From NCBI GenBank assembly GCA_945788675.1, contig CALZMY010000031.1:1-9208 (forward strand): 9,208 nucleotides of DNA, in the 5' to 3' direction. Shown here piece after piece: positions 1 through 7,251 of this stretch. A program made the translations under genes and the position numbers. The notes below the pieces were generated by a model. The model saw only the letters and a list, made by a program, of their open reading frames with translations, was not told the origin of the DNA and did no database searches. How positions within the stretch are numbered: position 1 is the stretch's first letter; each line of letters starts with the position of its first letter. Origin of the DNA: an uncultured Gammaproteobacteria bacterium. GTDB taxonomy: Bacteria; Pseudomonadota; Gammaproteobacteria; SZUA-140.

Positions 1-390
1 ATGGATGGGCGCTATCTATTTAAATATGATATCAGCCATCCACAGCAGTGGCGCCTGCTGAGCCGATACAGTACGAGCGGACAGATCGAACGTTTCGACC
101 TGCACAATGGCGTACTCTATTTTGCGGGAAGCGCTAACGTCATTGCACTACAACCACTACCCAGGCTTGATATTGTCATTGACCCAGCCACTCACCAACT
201 CAACACAACACTGCCCAAAGAGATGCCATTGGGCGGTTATCATCTGGTAATCACAGACGATATTAATAACAGTAATACACTGTTCAACGCCATTAAGCTC
301 GAAATGAAGCCGTTTGGAAAACCAGGTCTTTCGCTACAGAAGCTAAAAAAGGCGATGAAGAAAAAAACTGAACATAGCGGCTCACAATAA
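1..390 (+). CDS. C-terminal part of a probable beta-propeller (LVIVD-repeat-like) protein
   Basis: This open frame begins at the window edge and ends at TAA 388-390. The first codon happens to be ATG, but the product starts inside a repeat-like blade, so the gene most likely begins upstream. The segment YDISHPQQWRLLSRYSTSG followed by a hydrophobic strand pair (GVLYFAGS...VIALQ) resembles one blade of the LVIVD/PQQ-like propellers, in which a 'D-I-S-x-P' turn precedes 'LxxxYxTxG'. After it comes a beta-rich stretch (about residues 54-100) that could be an Ig-like or closing domain, then a lysine-rich tail (KKAMKKKTEHSGSQ). No signal peptide can be assessed because the N-terminus is missing. 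Substrate and role are unknown. The symporter gene starts 59 bp downstream on the same strand and could share a transcript. The family assignment is tentative. Confidence 0.55.
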   Translation: MDGRYLFKYDISHPQQWRLLSRYSTSGQIERFDLHNGVLYFAGSANVIALQPLPRLDIVIDPATHQLNTTLPKEMPLGGYHLVITDDINNSNTLFNAIKLEMKPFGKPGLSLQKLKKAMKKKTEHSGSQ

Positions 391-449
391 GCCTCTATAA
401 AACTATCGATCATTTTAGAGCCGCAAAACGCAACAGCAACGGAGTAACG

Positions 450-1766
450 ATGGACGCGAAAAAAGGTGTCACTACAAAGATTCTCATCTGGATGTGTGCG
501 GGGTTAATACTCGGCAGCCTGATCAATGCCGTTGCCAGTGACGTTGCCTTTATTCAGGACTATCTCGTTAACGGCCTGTTTCATGTTTTAGGCGCCCTTT
601 TTATCAGTCTGCTGAAAATGCTGGTCGTGCCACTGGTCACTTTCTCCCTCATCTGTGGTGTTTGTGGTCTGGGTGATATCAATAAGCTAGGGCGTGTCGG
701 CCTAAAAGCCTTTTTACTTTTTTTATTGACCACGGCTCTCGCTATTACACTGGCGATCACCGTCGCCTCTATCGTTGGCCCTGGCCAGGGATTCGAACTA
801 AGTGAATCGTCCGCTAGCAATTTCACCGCGCCTGTCGCACCGCCTCTGACTCAGGTGATTATCGATCTTGTGCCAAGCAACCCGATTGCCGCCTACGCCA
901 ATGGCAATATGTTGCAGATCATCTTCTTTACTATCTTGTTCGCCGTCTGCATTTTAATGGTGGGGGAAAAGGCTCGTCCTATTGCCGAAGCCGCTGAACG
1001 ACTTAATGAGGTGATGATGCAAGTGGTGACTGTCGTCATGCACATTGCACCTTATGGCGTGTTTGCACTGATGGCGAAGACGTTTTCACTGCAGGGACTC
1101 GGCCTGATTCTGCCGATGATCAGTTACTTCGCAGTCGTGGCAATCGTCTTATTACTCCATGCCACCGGCACATTGATGATCCTCTTTAAACTCTTTTCAA
1201 AACTGGATCCGTTGGTGTTCCTGCGCAAGATGCGCACCGCGCAGATCTTCGCCTTCAGCACCTCAAGCTCCAACGCTACCATTCCCGTGACACTGCGTAG
1301 CGTTGAAAAGCGCCTTGGGGTTGATAATTCCACCGCTTCGTTTGTAGTCCCCTTTGGTGCAACCATTAACATGGATGGCACTGCCATCATGCAGGGTGTT
1401 GCCACTGTCTTTATCGCCAATGTTTATGGTATCGATCTTGGTATCACAGGGTATCTTACCGTTATTGGCATGGCGGTACTCGCCTCAATTGGTACCGCAG
1501 GGGTTCCCGGGGTTGGTTTGATTATGCTGGCAATGGTATTGAATCAGGTCGGGCTACCGGTAGAGGGAATCGCATTAATCATGGGGGTTGACCGGCTACT
1601 CGATATGATGCGCACTGCGGTCAATGTAACCGGTGATGCCGCCATCACCACGATTGTCGCCAAATCCGAAAATAGCATTTCAGTTGAGACCTTCAATGAC
1701 CCAACCGCTGGCCACGTCGAGGAGGTGCATTTACCCCATCTACACAAAAATGACAGCGCCACTTGA
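450..1766 (+). CDS. dicarboxylate/amino acid:cation symporter (DAACS family, GltP/DctA-like)
   Basis: This is an inner-membrane secondary transporter that couples uptake of glutamate, aspartate or C4-dicarboxylates to Na+ or H+ entry. At 438 aa it has the usual family length (E. coli GltP is about 437). Family landmarks are all present: the serine-rich re-entrant loop HP1 (S270-T277, STSSSNAT), the TM7 unwound motif N307-M-D-G-T311, the HP2 loop around S346-G354 (SIGTAGVPG), and the TM8 motif D385-M-M-R388-T389-x2-N392 with D396. R388 matches the archaeal GltPh arginine that contacts the substrate side-chain carboxylate, which favours an acidic substrate. The exact substrate cannot be read from sequence. 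The start is supported by GGAG at 441-444, five bases before ATG. The C-terminal tail is acidic and histidine-containing (HVEEVHLPHLHKND). No terminator was seen directly after the stop. Confidence 0.93.
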   Translation: MDAKKGVTTKILIWMCAGLILGSLINAVASDVAFIQDYLVNGLFHVLGALFISLLKMLVVPLVTFSLICGVCGLGDINKLGRVGLKAFLLFLLTTALAITLAITVASIVGPGQGFELSESSASNFTAPVAPPLTQVIIDLVPSNPIAAYANGNMLQIIFFTILFAVCILMVGEKARPIAEAAERLNEVMMQVVTVVMHIAPYGVFALMAKTFSLQGLGLILPMISYFAVVAIVLLLHATGTLMILFKLFSKLDPLVFLRKMRTAQIFAFSTSSSNATIPVTLRSVEKRLGVDNSTASFVVPFGATINMDGTAIMQGVATVFIANVYGIDLGITGYLTVIGMAVLASIGTAGVPGVGLIMLAMVLNQVGLPVEGIALIMGVDRLLDMMRTAVNVTGDAAITTIVAKSENSISVETFNDPTAGHVEEVHLPHLHKNDSAT

Positions 1767-1934
1767 TGCTTACTTAAAACATTACAACTTATGAGCTGGA
1801 ATGTGCGGACAAGCCTCAGCACTTTTACTTCACCCATACAGCAGTACTCTGTAACAAAGTCACATACATGCTTTAATCATTAACGTATGTTGTTTTCATG
1901 TTAATCACATCGCTATCTGTAGTTCTCAGTTAGG

Positions 1935-1944
1935 TAAGGAGGTG
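1935..1944 (+). promoter_or_regulatory. Near-perfect Shine-Dalgarno site that decides the downstream start
   Basis: TAAGGAGGTG is almost fully complementary to the 16S rRNA 3' end. Two ATG codons follow back to back (1946 and 1949). The GGAGG core ends 3 bases before the first and 6 bases before the second, so the second is the better-spaced start. The strength of the site predicts efficient translation of the small zinc-ribbon protein. Confidence 0.8.
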
Positions 1945-1948
1945 TATG

Positions 1949-2263
1949 ATGAAAACAAAAGTCTGTGAAAGTTGTGGCTACGTTGGTAAACCTATCCCGG
2001 ATGAGTACAGCAGCTTTACGGTCGATGCAATGATCTGGCTAGCCTGGGGTGCGATTGCGATAATTACCGGTATTTTTCCGTTAATCCTTGTTGCACCTAT
2101 CTTTTCGCTGATCCATATCGCAAAGTTCCGTACCATGAAATGCCCAAAATGTGAAAATCTGGAAATGGTCAGTTTACACAGCCATGCTGGCGAAGAAATT
2201 ATGGAGGATCATCACTCAGGAACACCACATCACTGGTCAGACAATGATCCTGTTCCTCATTAG
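1949..2263 (+). CDS. small membrane protein with split zinc ribbon and His-rich tail
   Basis: The product is 104 aa from ATG 1949, or 105 aa from ATG 1946. It has an N-terminal CxxC (C6-E-S-C9), a long hydrophobic segment at about residues 26-58 that is long enough for one or two membrane helices, and a second CxxC (C65-P-K-C68) directly after it. The two CxxC knuckles probably form one zinc ribbon on the cytoplasmic face, with the membrane hairpin inserted between them. The tail is rich in histidine (H77, H79, H88, H89, H94, H95, H104) and acidic residues. Many unassigned bacterial proteins have this ribbon-plus-membrane design, and I cannot name a function. The excellent Shine-Dalgarno site and the terminator downstream support a real, self-contained gene. 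Metal binding is an inference from the Cys and His pattern. Confidence 0.75.
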   Translation: MKTKVCESCGYVGKPIPDEYSSFTVDAMIWLAWGAIAIITGIFPLILVAPIFSLIHIAKFRTMKCPKCENLEMVSLHSHAGEEIMEDHHSGTPHHWSDNDPVPH

Positions 2264-2299
2264 CAATAACGATATCAGCAATAAATCCAGTATGGCGCC

Positions 2300-2327
2300 A
2301 GACCCACTCTTAAACGATGGGTCTTTT
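2300..2327 (+). terminator. rho-independent terminator after the zinc-ribbon gene
   Basis: A 7-bp perfect stem, AGACCCA (2300-2306) with TGGGTCT (2318-2324), encloses an 11-base loop and runs into TTTTGTT. It lies 37 bp past the stop of the zinc-ribbon gene and reads in the plus direction only. The minus side lacks a U tract. Confidence 0.75.
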
Positions 2328-2386
2328 GTTATCAGCTGGCACTAATGGATGTATAAGTGCTAGTTAATCCATTTGCATGATAAACG

Positions 2387-2418
2387 AGCGCCTTGTTCAT
2401 TCTGGTGGCGCTGTTTTT
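2387..2418 (+). terminator. second terminator-like hairpin spanning the GST stop codon
   Basis: AGCGCC (2387-2392) pairs with GGCGCT (2407-2412) around a 14-base loop and is followed on the plus strand by GTTTTTA. The stop codon of the convergent glutathione transferase gene (2397-2399) sits inside the loop. In the plus direction this would catch read-through from the terminator about 90 bp upstream and reduce antisense transcription into the GST gene. In the minus direction the following bases (CGTTTATC) are only weakly U-rich, so a role in ending the GST transcript is possible but less certain. Confidence 0.5.
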
Positions 2419-3002
2419 ACCATCGAAGCTCGCTGCGCAAACCGATCAAACCACACCGCTGTCTCAGGATGCGCGTTGCGCCAGTCAACATAAGGTAGCC
2501 TGAAGTCGAGATAACCCAATGCTGCGCCCAGCGAGATCTGCGCAATGGTGATATCGTTCGGCAGCGTCTTGATCTGCTGCTCTACATGATCAAGCGAATT
2601 TTTAATACTCTGTTGCCAACGATCACGCCAATTCTCTGATTGCTCCGCTTTACTCCGTCGCCCTTCCATCACGATGTTATATGAGGCGTCAATAATGCCA
2701 TCCGCAAGCGCCTGCCACATCTGCACTAACAGCCTGGCATTGCTGCCTGCTGGTACAATTTTTATATTTGGCCCAATAACATCGAGGTATTCACAGATCA
2801 CTGGGCTATCATAGACGGCACAGCCATCATCCAGTACCAGTGTCGGAATTTTGCCCAGTGGGTTATGGCTTTTCAGCTCCGTTGCGGCGTCAAATGGGTT
2901 ACACAAAACGTATTCAACCTGCGAATCAAGCCCTTTTTCCAGCAGTGCAATACGTACTTTTCGAGAATAGGGCGAGGTGTTTGAATAAAACAGTTTCATC
3001 AT
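2397..3002 (-). CDS. glutathione S-transferase family protein, YibF-like
   Basis: This is a cytosolic glutathione-transferase-fold protein of 201 aa, close to E. coli YibF in length. The N-terminal thioredoxin-like domain (about residues 2-78) has the active-site-type segment T9-S10-P11-Y12-S13-R14-K15, the cis-proline loop K51-I52-P53-T-L, and the glutathione-binding D65-S66-P67. The C-terminal helical domain carries A-L-A-D-G-I-I-D-A (98-106) and G-Y-L-D-F-R (163-168), both shared with YibF in memory-based comparison. Substrates of YibF-type proteins are not well defined, so only general glutathione-dependent chemistry or binding can be proposed. Two ATG codons are adjacent (3002-3000 and 2999-2997). 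The second gives the family-typical MKLFYS start, and no strong Shine-Dalgarno site separates them. The gene converges with the zinc-ribbon gene and diverges from the large c-di-GMP gene. Confidence 0.9.
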   Translation of the reverse strand: MMKLFYSNTSPYSRKVRIALLEKGLDSQVEYVLCNPFDAATELKSHNPLGKIPTLVLDDGCAVYDSPVICEYLDVIGPNIKIVPAGSNARLLVQMWQALADGIIDASYNIVMEGRRSKAEQSENWRDRWQQSIKNSLDHVEQQIKTLPNDITIAQISLGAALGYLDFRLPYVDWRNAHPETAVWFDRFAQRASMVKTAPPE

Positions 3003-3335
3003 AATTATCTATCGTGCAAGGGTGAGCAGGTCTGCCATGGAGAATTATGCGTCTCCATCTTTTGATAATCTCTGGAATCCTAAAGAAATAATACTAAATA
3101 CTAAAAACCGTGTCATCTCCAGAAGATTGGCCATCAAACTTATCAGTCATAAAAAAACAATAAAAACAATATGTTATATGGATTTTTGGCATATCACTCA
3201 TTGATGCTATTTCATTATAATAATTTATAGTTGGGATTTCTGTGTAAGCGCCGCTAAAAGGTTATGTGCTGCACTGCGCAGGTACATTCGTTTGCTATGT
3301 TTACGGCTAAAATTAATTAAGATTAATTGATAATA
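3003..3335. other. AT-rich divergent intergenic region
   Basis: This spacer separates the GST gene (minus) from the PilZ-DUF1631-GGDEF-EAL gene (plus) and must hold promoters for both. A perfect TATAAT stands at 3216-3221, but no convincing -35 box lies 16-18 bases upstream, so I do not call a promoter. The last 40 bases before the large gene (AATTAATTAAGATTAATTGATAATA) contain no good Shine-Dalgarno site. A GTG-initiated 60-codon frame at 3022-3204 has no ribosome binding site, low-complexity composition and no recognisable motif, so I treat it as chance. Confidence 0.6.
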
Positions 3336-6300
3336 ATGACTGCACCCAATTCTTCAGACTCATCTCCTTCTAATCAGGGTTCCAAGCGCGCCTATCCGCG
3401 CTATCCGATCGATATTAATGGACAATGCTGTACTCAGGCTAGAAAAGCATGCACTGAAGTCAACATACGAGATTTTTGCCTGGGCGGTATGTTTCTCACT
3501 TATATCACAAACCCTGATTCCGACATGCCAGAACAGATGATTCCGAATATTGGAGATATGGTCGAACTATTTTTCGAGCTGCCAGAAGGATCTCCCAAAA
3601 AAATTCATTTTCATGCGCACGTGGTGCGCTCAGATATCAATAACCTGGGAATTGCCTTTGAAAAGCCAGAGTCTGCTAGCTTACAGAGCGTACTCAAGTA
3701 CGCCAAAAAGTATCAGGCCAATGAGGCAATTAAACGAGGGGTCCCGGCGTCTACTACCAATGTATTTAGTTCACTTCAACTGCTTGACACTATCCGAGGC
3801 CAGGCCATCAAGCAGATAAATGTGCTTATCAGCACGTACTTGTTAAAACAAACCAATATTCTGCTTGAAATGGCAGATAAATCACGAAACGTCAGTGAAC
3901 AAAACGACTATTTTGAAGCACTAGCAGTATTTGGAAAAAGACGCGATGAATTTAAAAAAACTTTTGAAGAGAAGATGGTTCATATTTTACAGGCCAAACC
4001 TGAACCGATAAGCGAAGAATTAAATCTGGATGAAAAAGAACTCTCTCTCAGCGCGCTCTCTTTGGTAGAAGATGATGCCATTGATGACTGGATTGCAAGA
4101 TCTGATATTACCAGTAAATCAGAATCAATTTATTTCGATGAACTTGCAGGTATCGAACAGCGCCTGTCACTATTATACAACACCGATATTGGAAAACAGA
4201 ATAATCCTATCGGTCCTGAGGCTTTTTCTTACGCATTTCAGGATGCAATAAGATCTATCCATATCAATAAGTTCGCTTATCAGCTCTGTTGTAAGACTTT
4301 CAGTGATGTCCTTAAAGGTGGCCTGGGGGAACTTTATGACAGCGTCAATACACTCCTGATCAACAATAATATTTTACCGGAGCTACAGTACCATATTAAA
4401 AAATCCGCAAGATCAGCTAAGTCAACGCACAATAAGACATCTTCCAAAAAGGAAACTTCAGTTGGTACTGGTGAAGATGCTACGGATGATACCCCAACGC
4501 AATCGGTCGATACCCACAAGCTATATAACCTGATTTCAAATTTACAGTCCATCAAAAATGAACGTATTCAAAGTACTGGGAATCACTCTCTTACGGATAC
4601 AGGTGCCACACTTCCTCAATATAACGCAGAGGAATTTATAGAACGGTTATCAGAAATCACATTTGAACATCCCGCGTCAAATATAGTTGATCATGACAAT
4701 CAGTCGGTGCAATCAGCTGTATTAAAGATGTTATATCAACTACAAAATACCCCGGAAGGGCAACGACTCGGTAAACGCGAAGCCGGCATTATGGAAATCA
4801 CAGGGTCTTTATATGAATCCCTGTTCACAGACAATATTATTACCAGCGGTGTCAAAAAATGGCTTGGCGATGTAGAAATGCCATTACTTAAAGAGGCGAT
4901 CAAAGACGAGTCTGTTCTAGCTGACAAATCTCATATTGCACGACGTTTCATTAATCAAATCTCTCATCTGGAACTTTATAATGATGGAAATCGAGGCATC
5001 ATCAGTAATTCTGTCAAAGCGACTATTGATGAACTGCTACAAAAGGTCGCACTGCAGCCCGGCATGGGCGAACAGCAGATTGCGCCACTGCTTAAAAAAG
5101 TCGATGCACTTGTAAACATCCAGAATAAAGCCTACACCGATAATCTTAATGATGTGCTTGATCGCTGTGAGTTACAGCTCGATATCCCTGATCTAAAATC
5201 AAATATTCAGCTACCTGCTAATACTGCTATAACCACAACGGAAGCACTACGGGAATGGCGCAAACGTGTTCGTCGATTAAAAACCGGTGAATGGATTTTA
5301 TTCAACGCCGACTCTGCCGAGTCTTCTCGCCTCAACGTCGCATGGGTCTCCGAAAACTATGATCAATATGTGTTCGTAAATTTGCTCGGGCTCATGGAGG
5401 GGGCTCTAAAAGTAGATGACCTTGCAGTCCTGTTAGAAAATGGTTCTGCCATCGTGTTGGATAATGCAGATGAACCGGCAGTCGACAGAGCACAATACAA
5501 AATGATGCAGAATCTACATAACCAGCTACTGCATGAAACAACCCATGACCCTACCACTGGACTGCTTAATCGAAAGGAGTTCGAAAGCCAGCTACATGAA
5601 AAACTCAACAATAATTCGAGTGGTGCTGGCGCCCACATTCTCTGCTTTATCGATCTCGATTACTTCGACGTCATTAATACCACCTTTGGTCATGAAATTG
5701 GTGATAAGGTTTTGATAGATGTTGCTAGTCTACTCTCAGATGTTCTCAATCAACGAGGTGCTATCGCTCGCGTAGGTGGTGATCAATTTGCCATCTTATT
5801 ACTCGACTGTAGCTTGACAGAGGCTAAACAGATCACTGAACAACAGCGCGTTGCCTTAGCAAAATATCGTTTGGACCATGATGGCATCAAAAGCAGCATT
5901 ACCTTTTCCAGTGGTATCATTTCAATTGATCTAGATCGCCAGAATATTTCTCGGTTACTACGCACCGCAGAGGCCGCTTGTAAACTGGCAAAAGGCAAAG
6001 GCATCAATCTTGAGCAGGTGATCGAAACTGACGACAGTACGCTACATGAGAATCAAAAAATATTTTTTTGGGCCGCGAAGATCGATGACAGTCTTAACAA
6101 CGAAACGCTGCAACTTCGTTATCAACCCATCATACCTATTGGGGATCAGGGTCTTACGCCTCATGCAGAGATATTATTGGGTGTTACCGATGAAGAAGGA
6201 CACCTAACATCACCTGAACATTTTATTTTAGCGGCTGAACGTTATCGTCGCATGCCAGAGGTCGATCGCTGGGTAGTCAAAAATTTATTCTCATTGTTAA

Positions 6301-6803
6301 AACAAAATCCAGCACTATTAGAAGAGACAGGTGGTGTCGCCATTAACCTCTCTGGGCTTTCAATCAATGATGATAGTTTCATTCCCTTCATTCTTGAGCA
6401 GATTGAGCACTCCGGTATTCCAACCAGCCATCTCTGTTTTGAAGTCACCGAAACCGCAGGTGTTACAAATTTATCCAACGCCGCTCAATTTATCAACGAG
6501 ATTAAACAGACTGGCTGTTCCTTCTCACTCGATGATTTTGGTACTGGTATGTCTTCTTACTCATATCTAAAAAATCTTCCCGTTGATTACATCAAAATTG
6601 ATGGCTCATTCGTACGTGATATAGAAAACAACGATAGTGATAAGGCAGTGGTCAAATCGATCACAGAGATCGGTCATTTCATGGGTAAAAAAATAATTGC
6701 CGAATGTGTCGAAAAAGAAAGCACTATCGATCTGTTACGCGACATCGGTGTCGATTATGCTCAGGGTTGGGCCATCAGTAGACCAAAACTATTTGCTAAA
6801 TAA
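3336..6803 (+). CDS. PilZ-DUF1631-GGDEF(degenerate)-EAL c-di-GMP signalling protein
   Basis: This cytoplasmic protein of 1155 aa (numbered from ATG 3336; TTG 3327 would add three residues) is predicted to hydrolyse c-di-GMP. An N-terminal PilZ domain (about 15-125) has R18-x3-R22 and D46-x-C48-x2-G51. A long helical DUF1631 region (about 140-715) shows the family's LLEMADKS...QNDYFEA, NPIGPEAFSYAF, LYDSVNTLL and closing WVSENYDQYVFVN...LENGSAIVL segments, interrupted by a low-complexity linker near 355-392. The GGDEF domain (about 736-895) reads G814-G-D-Q-F818 and lacks an RxxD inhibitory site. The EAL domain (about 920-1150) keeps E945-I-L, N1004, E1036-V-T-E, D1066-D1067-F-G-T-G, K1087, E1123 and Q1143. 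Net phosphodiesterase activity is inferred from these residues. No membrane segments or signal peptide are apparent. The start lacks a clear Shine-Dalgarno site, so initiation may be weak or regulated. Confidence 0.92.
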   Translation: MTAPNSSDSSPSNQGSKRAYPRYPIDINGQCCTQARKACTEVNIRDFCLGGMFLTYITNPDSDMPEQMIPNIGDMVELFFELPEGSPKKIHFHAHVVRSDINNLGIAFEKPESASLQSVLKYAKKYQANEAIKRGVPASTTNVFSSLQLLDTIRGQAIKQINVLISTYLLKQTNILLEMADKSRNVSEQNDYFEALAVFGKRRDEFKKTFEEKMVHILQAKPEPISEELNLDEKELSLSALSLVEDDAIDDWIARSDITSKSESIYFDELAGIEQRLSLLYNTDIGKQNNPIGPEAFSYAFQDAIRSIHINKFAYQLCCKTFSDVLKGGLGELYDSVNTLLINNNILPELQYHIKKSARSAKSTHNKTSSKKETSVGTGEDATDDTPTQSVDTHKLYNLISNLQSIKNERIQSTGNHSLTDTGATLPQYNAEEFIERLSEITFEHPASNIVDHDNQSVQSAVLKMLYQLQNTPEGQRLGKREAGIMEITGSLYESLFTDNIITSGVKKWLGDVEMPLLKEAIKDESVLADKSHIARRFINQISHLELYNDGNRGIISNSVKATIDELLQKVALQPGMGEQQIAPLLKKVDALVNIQNKAYTDNLNDVLDRCELQLDIPDLKSNIQLPANTAITTTEALREWRKRVRRLKTGEWILFNADSAESSRLNVAWVSENYDQYVFVNLLGLMEGALKVDDLAVLLENGSAIVLDNADEPAVDRAQYKMMQNLHNQLLHETTHDPTTGLLNRKEFESQLHEKLNNNSSGAGAHILCFIDLDYFDVINTTFGHEIGDKVLIDVASLLSDVLNQRGAIARVGGDQFAILLLDCSLTEAKQITEQQRVALAKYRLDHDGIKSSITFSSGIISIDLDRQNISRLLRTAEAACKLAKGKGINLEQVIETDDSTLHENQKIFFWAAKIDDSLNNETLQLRYQPIIPIGDQGLTPHAEILLGVTDEEGHLTSPEHFILAAERYRRMPEVDRWVVKNLFSLLKQNPALLEETGGVAINLSGLSINDDSFIPFILEQIEHSGIPTSHLCFEVTETAGVTNLSNAAQFINEIKQTGCSFSLDDFGTGMSSYSYLKNLPVDYIKIDGSFVRDIENNDSDKAVVKSITEIGHFMGKKIIAECVEKESTIDLLRDIGVDYAQGWAISRPKLFAK

Positions 6804-7065
6804 TCTTCCTGTTTCATTACTTCACTTAAGTTCCACCTTCTAACCTGATAGCGAATGCGCCATCATAGAGCCATCCACTAACGATAAATATCTCTTCTGG
6901 ATTGTCATGCCTTTTGGGAGCAAGGGCCTCTATATCTGTTTTGATATTTTGCACTTAAGATTATTGCTCATGGCTTAATCAGAGGTTCCTCATGTACTAA
7001 TATCTCAATAAAACTTACCCATAGACTGTTTATTCCCTTGTATATCAGCATATTAGTAACATTCA

Positions 7066-7086
7066 TATACCTATACTATAGGTATA
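7066..7086. promoter_or_regulatory. perfect 10-bp palindrome, candidate operator
   Basis: TATACCTATA (7066-7075) is followed by a single C and then TATAGGTATA (7077-7086), a perfect inverted repeat. Two-fold symmetric sites of this size are typical binding sites for dimeric regulators. It lies 165 bp upstream of the histone-like start codon. It contains TATACT (7072-7077), which resembles a -10 box, but no -35 partner was found. It is not followed by a U tract directly, so it is unlikely to be a terminator. Confidence 0.45.
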
Positions 7087-7239
7087 AACCATATTTTTAA
7101 GTCTTTTTTTTGTTATAAATCAACTTGAATATTTCTGTTTATCCCCTCTTTTTACCATGTGATTTAATTTCTGAATCGCGTACAATCAAATTTTATCGGC
7201 TTTACCTGATTGAGGCCGTCAACAATTTAAATACTTTTT

Positions 7240-7244
7240 GGAGA
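7240..7244 (+). promoter_or_regulatory. ribosome binding site of the histone-like gene
   Basis: GGAGA lies seven bases before ATG 7252, a good position and sequence. It supports both this start and real translation of an otherwise unrecognised small gene. Confidence 0.7.
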
Positions 7245-7251
7245 AGTAAAT

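Larger units (their letters stand above)
6804..7251. other. AT-rich intergenic region upstream of the histone-like gene
   Basis: This 448-bp stretch holds no credible coding sequence. It contains a perfect 10-bp inverted repeat at 7066-7086 (listed separately), long T tracts near 7090-7112 and 7148-7153, and a possible TACAAT -10 element at 7181-7186 without a good -35. No clear hairpin terminator follows the stop of the large signalling gene. The length and AT richness suit a regulatory region for the histone-like/yajQ transcript. A small RNA cannot be excluded but nothing specific supports one. Confidence 0.55.

Noticed and set aside
391..425. Imperfect stem CTCTATAAAA with TTTTAGAG between the first gene and the symporter
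   Set aside because: It needs bulges and is not followed by a T tract, so it does not qualify as a terminator.
581..826. Minus-strand frame inside the symporter gene, with others at 1124-1420 and 1544-1837
   Set aside because: They are antisense shadows of a strongly conserved transporter with no family resemblance of their own.
1862..1918. Inverted repeat ACATAC/GTATGT (1862-1890), small palindrome TTAATCATTAA (1873-1883) and a TTGTTT-CTATCT promoter-like pair before the zinc-ribbon gene
   Set aside because: The arms are short and not concentric, and the -10 box matches poorly, so this is at the level expected by chance in AT-rich DNA.
2151..2345. Plus-strand frame overlapping the end of the zinc-ribbon gene
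   Set aside because: It runs out of frame through the real gene and into the terminator, with no ribosome binding site or recognisable product.
3022..3204. 60-codon GTG-initiated frame between the GST and the large signalling gene
   Set aside because: It has no ribosome binding site, its composition follows the AT-rich spacer, and no motif is recognisable.
3201..3230. Possible promoter with TATAAT at 3216-3221 and TTGATG at 3201-3206
   Set aside because: The two boxes are only 9 bases apart, and no acceptable -35 lies 16-18 bases before the TATAAT.
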